This document shows, piece after piece, positions 5,347 through 10,036 of a DNA stretch of 10,036 nucleotides. Position numbers and translations under genes: made by a program. Numbering within the stretch: position 1 is the stretch's first letter; every line of letters begins with the position of its first letter. Under the pieces are notes generated by a model. The model was not told the origin of the DNA and did not search any database. It saw only the letters and a program-made list of their open reading frames with translations. The stretch comes from Planctomycetota bacterium (GTDB taxonomy: Bacteria; Planctomycetota; MHYJ01; WSZJ01; JACPWG01): positions 1 to 10,036 of the forward strand of contig JACRIP010000694.1 in NCBI GenBank assembly GCA_016220045.1, read 5' to 3'.

Positions 5347-7497
5347 TTGCACAGGCAGTGTGGGTCGCTCCCGCAGTTCTCGCATCTGAGGTTCGCCGCA
5401 TCGGGAAAGGGGCCGCGCGTGCTCCACTTGAAACAGGCTGTGCTCGCGGCACTAGGTCGGTTCCCCGCCGAACTGGAGGCGGTGCTGGCGGGCCTGTCGG
5501 TCCGCTCGACCCTACCGGGTTCACCCGATGTATGGGCGGGCCGCGGCTCCTGCGGAGCGCTCTCGGGCGAGTGCCCGATCGAGGTGCCGGACGCCGTCCG
5601 CCGGCGGCTGCAGGAACCCGGGTCCCGCGTCGTCGCGATTCCCGCGACCTCCCTGCCCGGCCTGTCGCCCCGCCATCCGTGTCGCGCGACGCAGGCCGGC
5701 CCCTGCGCCTACCTCGGGCTGCCGCTGGTATCCGCCGGCAGGGTCTTCGGGGCGCTCCACGTCCTGCTGCCGGAGGCGCACGCCTCCCGCCCCGAGCTGG
5801 TGCGCCGCGCGACGGAGTGGGCGGACACGCTCGCCGCGCCGCTCCTCGATGCGGACCAGGCCGACGCCCGGCAGCATCGCGCCGACGCGCTGCTCCGGCT
5901 CGCCCAACGCAGTTCGGACATCGTCTTCCGCTGCCGCCTCCGCCCCGCTTTCGCCGTCGAGTACATCAGCCCGGCGGTCACTCCGCTGCTCGGGTATATC
6001 CCTGATGAACTCTACGCCGACGCCGAGCTCTTCCGCCGGCTCTTCCACCCCGAGGATCAGCCGCGGCTCGCGGGGCTGTTGACGTCGGCGCAGGATGCGG
6101 AGCAGGCCTGCACCGTGCGCTGGTGCCGCAAGAACGGCGAGTATCTCTGGATCGAGCAGCGCATCACCGCGATTCTCGATGCCGCCGGCGCCTACGTCGA
6201 GTTCGAAGGGATCGCGCGCGACGTCACGGCGCGCGTCCGCGCCGAGGCCGCCCTCCGCGACAGTCACCGCCGGCTCGAAGAGACGCTGGCCAACCTGCGC
6301 GCCCTCGAGCAACAGGTCGCCCGGCAGGAACGCCTGCGCGCGCTCGGGCAGCTCTCCAGCGGGATCGCCCACGACTTCAACAACCTGCTCTCCCCGATCC
6401 TGGGGTTCACCGAGATCCTCCAGTGCAATCCCGAGCTGCTCGCCGACTCGAAGCGGGTGGCCGAGTACCTCGAGCGCATCCATAGCGCCGCCGTGGGCGC
6501 GACCGCCGTCGTCGCGCGCATGCGGGAATTCTACCGCGAACGCGCCGTCGACGAGCCGCTGCGCCCGGTCGACCTGAATCAGACCGTGACGGACGCGCTG
6601 GCGCTGACCCAGCCGCGGTGGCGGGATCAGGCGCTGGCGCAGGGCCGCTCGATCCGGATCGAACACGACCTCGCGCCGGACCTGCCGCAGCTCGGCGGCG
6701 ACGCGGCCGCGCTGCGCGACGCCTGGATCAACCTCCTCCTGAACGCGGTCGACGCGCTCCCCACCGGCGGAACCATCACCTTGCGCACCTGCACCCCCGC
6801 CCCCGACAAGGTTCGGATCGAAGTCGAGGACGACGGCGCCGGCATGACCGAGGACGTCCGGCAACGGTGCGTCGAGCCGTTCTTCACCACCAAGGGCGTG
6901 AAGGGCTCGGGCCTGGGCCTGGCCATGGTCTACGGGATCGTGGAACGGCACGGCGGCGCGCTGGAAATCGCCAGCACGCCGGGGCAGGGAACGCGCATGA
7001 CCGTCGAATTTCCGGTGCGGGCGGCGGTCCCCGCGGCGGTGGACGCCGCCCCCGCCGCCCCCGCCGCCGCGACGCCCGGAGCGGAGGCCGATCCGGCATC
7101 CGGCGCGCGCGCCGGGCGCCCCCTGCGCGTGCTGGTGGTCGAAGACGAGCCGCAACTCCGGCAACTGCTGCAGGAATTCCTGGCGCTCGAGGGGCACGAA
7201 GCGGTCTGCGCCGGCGAAGGGGTCGAGGGACTTGCGCGCCTGGGCGCGGAGGGCTTCGACGCCGTGTTCACCGATCGGGCGATGCCCGGAATGGCGGGGG
7301 ATCAGTTTGCGCGCGAAGTGAAGCTCCGGGCGCCGCGCACTCCGGTCGTGATGATCACGGGCTACGGCGTGTTGATGCAGGCGGCGGGCGAACTGCCGGC
7401 AGGCGTCGATCGGCTGCTTTCGAAGCCGATCACACGCGCGGCGCTGCGCGCGGCGCTGGCGGCGGCCATGGGCGGTGAAAAAGGCGACGAGAGATAG
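5347..7497 (+). CDS. Hybrid histidine kinase (GAF-like, PAS, HisKA, HATPase, REC)
   Basis: 716 residues from a TTG at 5347 with GGAGG 8 bases upstream. A GTG at 5419 after AAAGGGG is a real alternative; the first 24 residues contain rarer codons (AGG, TGT) and no domain. Order: GAF-like sensor (about 35-168; RGSCGALSGECPIEVP, AYLGLPLVSAGRVFGALHVL), PAS (about 178-296; SSDIVFRCR, FHPEDQPRL, RWCRKNGEYLWIEQRI, EGIARDVTAR), a coiled-coil stretch (297-330), HisKA with phospho-acceptor His342 in SSGIAHDFNNLLSP, HATPase with N-box Asn462-Asn466, DDGAGM (495-500), FFTTK and GSGLGLAMVYG (520-530), an Ala/Pro linker (557-590), and a receiver with Asp600, phospho-acceptor Asp643, Thr671 and Lys693. All catalytic residues are present. 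No membrane segment, so it is cytosolic; phosphotransfer from His342 to Asp643 is inferred. No separate response regulator is adjacent, so its output partner is unknown. Its stop codon lies inside a repeat arm. Confidence 0.93.
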   Translation: MHRQCGSLPQFSHLRFAASGKGPRVLHLKQAVLAALGRFPAELEAVLAGLSVRSTLPGSPDVWAGRGSCGALSGECPIEVPDAVRRRLQEPGSRVVAIPATSLPGLSPRHPCRATQAGPCAYLGLPLVSAGRVFGALHVLLPEAHASRPELVRRATEWADTLAAPLLDADQADARQHRADALLRLAQRSSDIVFRCRLRPAFAVEYISPAVTPLLGYIPDELYADAELFRRLFHPEDQPRLAGLLTSAQDAEQACTVRWCRKNGEYLWIEQRITAILDAAGAYVEFEGIARDVTARVRAEAALRDSHRRLEETLANLRALEQQVARQERLRALGQLSSGIAHDFNNLLSPILGFTEILQCNPELLADSKRVAEYLERIHSAAVGATAVVARMREFYRERAVDEPLRPVDLNQTVTDALALTQPRWRDQALAQGRSIRIEHDLAPDLPQLGGDAAALRDAWINLLLNAVDALPTGGTITLRTCTPAPDKVRIEVEDDGAGMTEDVRQRCVEPFFTTKGVKGSGLGLAMVYGIVERHGGALEIASTPGQGTRMTVEFPVRAAVPAAVDAAPAAPAAATPGAEADPASGARAGRPLRVLVVEDEPQLRQLLQEFLALEGHEAVCAGEGVEGLARLGAEGFDAVFTDRAMPGMAGDQFAREVKLRAPRTPVVMITGYGVLMQAAGELPAGVDRLLSKPITRAALRAALAAAMGGEKGDER

Positions 7498-7660
7498 CGA
7501 CCGAACACACGGAACACACCGGGAGACGGCGCTTTCTTGAATCGGCCGGCGAGCGCGCCACGCCGCCCGTGGCCGAACAGCGGTCGCCCGCTCGGCAATC
7601 AACAAAAAAAAGCGTCGTCTATCGGTGTGTTCCGTGCGTTCGGTGGCTATTCACTTCGCC
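7482..7660. repeat. Inverted-repeat element 3 between convergent genes
   Basis: The left arm 7482-7531 reads AGGCGACGAGAGATAGCGA, then the 9-base units CCGAACACA, CGGAACACA, CCGGGAGAC. The right arm 7611-7660 read on the - strand gives GGCGAAGTGAATAGCCA, then CCGAACGCA, CGGAACACA, CCGATAGAC. Each arm ends inward in a T-rich tract (TTTCTT at 7533-7538; A8 on the + strand at 7604-7611). The interior is about 80 bp. This is the best-conserved pair. It begins inside the last codons of the kinase and ends about 60 bp before the 3' end of the opposing gene, so it could end transcription from both sides. Confidence 0.8.
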
Positions 7661-7717
7661 TACGTGATCGACTCGTCGCCCCGAACGCCTGCCGATGGCC
7701 CCCCGCCCCCGCCCCCG

Positions 7718-8329
7718 CTACGCCCTCGCGCCTCCCCCGATTCCTCGCCGCACGGCATAGCCCAACGCCATGCCCAGCGCCATCGCGCCCAGCAGGAGCG
7801 CCATGATCCGGATCACCAGGGCGGGTGGCGGCTCCAGCGCGCGCACCTGCACCGTCGCTGCGCCCGCGATCGGCTGCCAGCCGTCCCCGGAAGCCGGCAG
7901 CGCGCGCAACTTCAGCGTGTAGTTCGAGCCGTCGAAAAACTGATACTGAAAGGTCCAGGAGCCCTCCGGTCCGACGCCGCGCGCGCCGAAGACCTGCACG
8001 CCGTGCTCCGCATGCGCGATCTCGACTTCGAAGACCACTCCCTTGACCGCCTTGCCGCCCGCGGTCTCCTCGACGTCCACGTGAAAGGTGGTGAGTTCGC
8101 CCACGGTAGAGATCTTCGGATCGGCGGTCATGCGCAGGGTGCGGCCGTCCGGGGCGGTGACGACCAGGTCCTCCATCGGCGCGCCCACGCCCATTTCGGC
8201 CGCTTCGCCGTGCCCCGGTCCGGCGCAGGCGGGGGCGGCGCCGGCGCAGAGCGCGGCCAGGGCGAGGAGGGCGGCGCCGGCGGTCCGGCAGGCGGAGGCG
8301 GAGGCGACGCGACGGGCGATCGGCGGCAT
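7718..8329 (-). CDS. Exported, C-terminally membrane-anchored protein, second gene of a pair
   Basis: 203 residues. The ATG at 8329 is chosen because it starts a signal peptide (MPPIARRVAS, core AGAALLALAALCAGAA, likely cleavage ACA/GP near residue 36) and is 2 bp after the stop of the upstream gene, with AGGGA just before it; the frame is open further upstream but only as Pro/Arg-rich noise. Residues about 52-165 look like one beta-sandwich domain (alternating strands, LRMTADPKISTVGELTTFHVDVEE, VKGVVFEVEI, GSWTFQYQFFDGSNYTLKLRALP), similar in style to FixH/YtkA-like extracytoplasmic domains. A single membrane helix follows (about 170-192, LVIRIMALLLGAMALGMALGY) with a short Arg-containing inside tail. 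Two histidines in EIAHAEHG (102-110) and the His40 near the N-terminus could bind metal, but no established motif is present. Function unknown; likely partner of the upstream gene product. Confidence 0.8.
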   Translation of the reverse strand: MPPIARRVASASACRTAGAALLALAALCAGAAPACAGPGHGEAAEMGVGAPMEDLVVTAPDGRTLRMTADPKISTVGELTTFHVDVEETAGGKAVKGVVFEVEIAHAEHGVQVFGARGVGPEGSWTFQYQFFDGSNYTLKLRALPASGDGWQPIAGAATVQVRALEPPPALVIRIMALLLGAMALGMALGYAVRRGIGGGARA

Positions 8330-8331
8330 GG

Positions 8332-8937
8332 CTACTTCCCTACGGGTTGAGCCTGAGATTCGGCGGCCAGGAGGAGGAGGCGGGTGCGGGCGAAAAACCA
8401 CCCGGCGGCGAGCCCGACGAGGAAGAGCCCGCCGAGCAGGAGCGCGGCGTTGCGCACCTGGGCGGCGTTCTCCGGCACGTCGAGCGTGAAGGTCTCCGTG
8501 TGATACCGCATCTGCGCGGCGGCGGCCTCGGGCGGGGCGGCCTTGACGGTGACGGCGTACGCCCCGCGCACGGGCAGGTAGGCGACAATGTCGGCCCTAC
8601 CCTCCGGCGCCGGCGTCTCGAAGCTGAAGCTCGTGGTCCCCTCGAAGATCGGGAATCCGGTGCTGAAGAGCCGGCCGGCGGGCGGGGCCTTGAGCGTAAC
8701 ATGGAGCACGGCGTCCTTGACCGGGGCGCCGGTCGCATCGGCGACGTCGATGAGCAGGTGCGTGGGAGCGGTCACCGGGAAGGGATGGATCTGGTTCGCG
8801 GGCGGCTGGGTGGTCAGCCGGATCGCGACCGGCGCGGGCTCCAGGGCGGCGGCGCGCGGCGCGGCGACGGCGAGGAGCAGGGCGCCGAGGCCGAGGCCGA
8901 CGACCGCGCGGGTCAGCGCGGGGACGAGCGGGTTCAC
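8332..8937 (-). CDS. Exported, C-terminally membrane-anchored beta-domain protein (FixH/YtkA-like style)
   Basis: 201 residues from a GTG at 8937, chosen because AAGGAG lies exactly 7 bases upstream and a signal peptide follows at once (MNPLVPALTR, core AVVGLGLGALLLAVAA, likely cleavage AAA/LEP near residue 31). The frame continues upstream without a stop but through the promoter. Residues about 37-155 form an Ig-like beta domain: HPFPVTAPTHLLIDVADATGAPVKDAVLHVTLKAPP, GTTSFSFETPAPEGRADIVAYLPVRGAYAVTVKAAPP. The pattern 'V.D.tG.PV.dA.v' followed by 'G.Y.v.V...P' is that of YtkA/FixH-type or carboxypeptidase-regulatory-like folds; family membership is inferred. One membrane helix (about 164-183, AALLLGGLFLVGLAAGWFFA) precedes a short cytoplasmic tail. 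Same architecture as the next gene (2-bp gap, translational coupling likely), so the two may form one envelope complex. Confidence 0.82.
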   Translation of the reverse strand: MNPLVPALTRAVVGLGLGALLLAVAAPRAAALEPAPVAIRLTTQPPANQIHPFPVTAPTHLLIDVADATGAPVKDAVLHVTLKAPPAGRLFSTGFPIFEGTTSFSFETPAPEGRADIVAYLPVRGAYAVTVKAAPPEAAAAQMRYHTETFTLDVPENAAQVRNAALLLGGLFLVGLAAGWFFARTRLLLLAAESQAQPVGK

Positions 8938-8944
8938 GCAGGGA

Positions 8945-8950
8945 CTCCTT
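8945..8950 (-). promoter_or_regulatory. Ribosome binding site that fixes the GTG start at 8937
   Basis: AAGGAG on the - strand, 7 bases before the GTG. It outweighs an upstream ATG in the same frame that has no such site and lies within the promoter. Confidence 0.75.
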
Positions 8951-8974
8951 GGTGCGGGTGCGAAAAAGCCCGGC

Positions 8975-9003
8975 ATGATAGGCCGCGGACGCGCGCCCGT
9001 CAA
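8975..9003 (-). promoter_or_regulatory. Sigma-70-type promoter of the two-gene membrane-protein operon
   Basis: On the - strand, TTGACG (9003-8998) and TATCAT (8980-8975) are separated by exactly 17 bases. Each hexamer matches 5 of 6 consensus positions. Transcription should start near 8968, giving a leader of about 30 bases that holds the AAGGAG site. It is the only promoter in the window close to the consensus, and it is an AT-rich island in very GC-rich DNA. Confidence 0.7.
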
Positions 9004-9119
9004 GCTTTGTTGCGGCGCCGGGTGCCGGTCCGGTAGTGCGCGACCACGACTGGACCACGGAAACGGACAGGCCTCCTGGGGCGGCCAGATCCCCGGTTGC
9101 CGCCCGCCCGCCTGCCCGC

Positions 9120-10036
9120 CTACTTCCCGCTCAGGTATTTCTCGTACTCCGCCCGGGTGTCGACCGCCTCGAGGTCTTCGCCGCTCCACGGATTCCGTCC
9201 GGTGAAGTTGGTGGTGTTCCATGGTCGGCCTTCCAGCTCCTGTCCGGTCTGCCGCTCTTCCAGGCCCCACTGGTGCGTGCGCACCACCTCCGCCCCCTCC
9301 ATCTCCGACACCCAGTTCCCCTGGCCGAGGGTGGTCTGGCTGTACGCCCAGTTGGTGTAATCGCGGCTGCGCCCGGCGTCGCGCAGGGAGCCCAGGTACC
9401 GGTCGAAGGAGTGCTGCGACGCCGCGATCGATTTCATCAGTCCGCCGTTCAGCCGCGCGGTCTCCGCCGCCTGCCGGGACTGGGTGGCCGCGACCCAGGA
9501 GTCGTTGACGGCGGCGCTCGTCGTCATGCGGACGAAGACCGGCAGCCAGGTCTCCACGAACTCCGCCTCCGGCGCCCAGCAACCGTTGGCGAAGCAGGTC
9601 CAGGCGCCGGCCATCGGCGCCGCCACGCAGGTCACGATGTAGATGCCGCGCGCGGTCTCGCCGGCGCGCCCGTTGTGGAAGCGCAGGTAGAGCACCCGGG
9701 AATCCACCTGAGCGCCCTGCGCCTGCCAGGGCCGCCATTGGCGGGCCGCCTCCGGGTCGACCTCCTCAAGCGCGCTCTCGGACAGGACCTCCACGTCGCG
9801 CACGCCGTGCTTGCTGCCCAGGTGTGCGAGCGCCTGCACCGGCGGCAGATAGCCTTTCACCTCCACGCCCGGCAGCGCGACGCCCGCCTCCGGCACGAAG
9901 AACTGCTGGGAGGTCGAAACCGCGCCATGCCGGCGCCGGTCCGCATCGGAGCAGGTGGAAAATCCGAGGCCTGCGCCCTCGAAGGTCCATCCTTCCGGCA
10001 CGTCGATCGACAGCGAGCCGTCCTGGGCGACGGCCC
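9120..10036 (-). CDS. Unrecognised protein, 5' end outside window
   Basis: About 304 residues are visible to the TAG at 9122-9120. The frame stays open to the right edge of the window and still reads as protein there (AVAQDGSLSIDVPEGWTFEG), so a GTG at 10001 is not the start. The N-terminal visible part resembles the opening of small secreted PsbP/DUF1795-style domains ('sidvPegW'), but this is weak. Later features: IYIVTCVAAPMAGAW then TCFANGCW, with three cysteines that could form a disulfide if exported; FVRMTTSAAVNDSWVAATQSRQ, a likely helix; and a Trp/Asn/Gly-rich end (DYTNWAYSQTTLGQGNW, RPWNTTNFTGRNPW). No catalytic motif is recognised. Gln- and Ala-rich helices in 190-230 are followed by what looks like beta structure. 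An exported protein is the best guess; the missing N-terminus would show a signal peptide. No clear terminator follows it. Confidence 0.8.
   Translation of the reverse strand, partial: AVAQDGSLSIDVPEGWTFEGAGLGFSTCSDADRRRHGAVSTSQQFFVPEAGVALPGVEVKGYLPPVQALAHLGSKHGVRDVEVLSESALEEVDPEAARQWRPWQAQGAQVDSRVLYLRFHNGRAGETARGIYIVTCVAAPMAGAWTCFANGCWAPEAEFVETWLPVFVRMTTSAAVNDSWVAATQSRQAAETARLNGGLMKSIAASQHSFDRYLGSLRDAGRSRDYTNWAYSQTTLGQGNWVSEMEGAEVVRTHQWGLEERQTGQELEGRPWNTTNFTGRNPWSGEDLEAVDTRAEYEKYLSGK

Noticed and set aside
6519..6531. GCATGCGGGAATT shared between the kinase gene and the spacer at 5157-5169
   Set aside because: Thirteen bases inside a conserved coding region; probably chance.
5521..7605. 694-codon open frame on the - strand across the kinase gene
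   Set aside because: It is the mirror of a GC-rich gene with G/C at third positions. The + strand frame has a complete, ordered set of kinase and receiver motifs, while the antisense translation is Arg/Gly/Ala-rich without domains.
9048..9075. CCACGGAAACGGAC as a further copy of the arm sequence
   Set aside because: Only a short stretch matches, the 9-base phase is not kept, and no inverted partner is nearby.
8938..9738. N-terminal extension of the membrane protein gene beyond GTG 8937
   Set aside because: It would run through a consensus-like promoter and the neighbouring gene; AAGGAG plus a signal peptide mark GTG 8937 as the start.

Overview
The window is very GC-rich bacterial DNA. It has short leaderless or Shine-Dalgarno-led genes, several secreted proteins of no well-known family, an orphan hybrid histidine kinase, and repeat-filled spacers. 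This mix fits a Planctomycetota-like or similar deep-branching, large-genome bacterium. No marker gene is present, so the taxonomic guess is weak.

Left part (1-2812, + strand): three consecutive genes encode secreted proteins that are clearly paralogues of each other (1-948, cut at its 5' end by the window edge; 978-1889; 1922-2812). They are about 30 bp apart and probably form one operon. Middle (3619-4830, +): a secreted S41-family protease with a PDZ-like region. It keeps the nucleophile serine and a tricorn-type histidine but lacks the CtpA-type lysine. Then (about 5347-7497, +): a soluble GAF-PAS-HisKA-HATPase-REC hybrid histidine kinase. Right part (- strand): a two-gene operon (8937-8332, then 8329-7718) of exported, C-terminally membrane-anchored beta-domain proteins. 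A textbook sigma-70-type promoter lies in front of it. Last is an unrecognised protein (10036-9120) cut by the right edge of the window.

The most unusual content is between the genes. Each of the three + strand transcription units ends in an element bounded by long imperfect inverted arms of one shared sequence family (2881-3477, 4917-5129, 7482-7660). The core of each arm is three 9-base near-repeats (CCGAACACA, CGGAACACA, CCGAGAGAC). The interiors differ in size (about 80 to 500 bp) and content. The largest holds a second family of hairpins ending in CCCCTACG and is roughly symmetrically framed by a G-run and a C-run. The arm of the third copy overlaps the end of the kinase gene and contains its stop codon. 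The elements have MITE-like or REP/BIME-like geometry. Whether they act as terminators, RNA-stability elements or transposable elements cannot be decided from one window.

No RNA genes, CRISPR arrays, transposases or phage genes were seen. The genes do not make an obvious single pathway. Common themes are export to the cell envelope and signalling.
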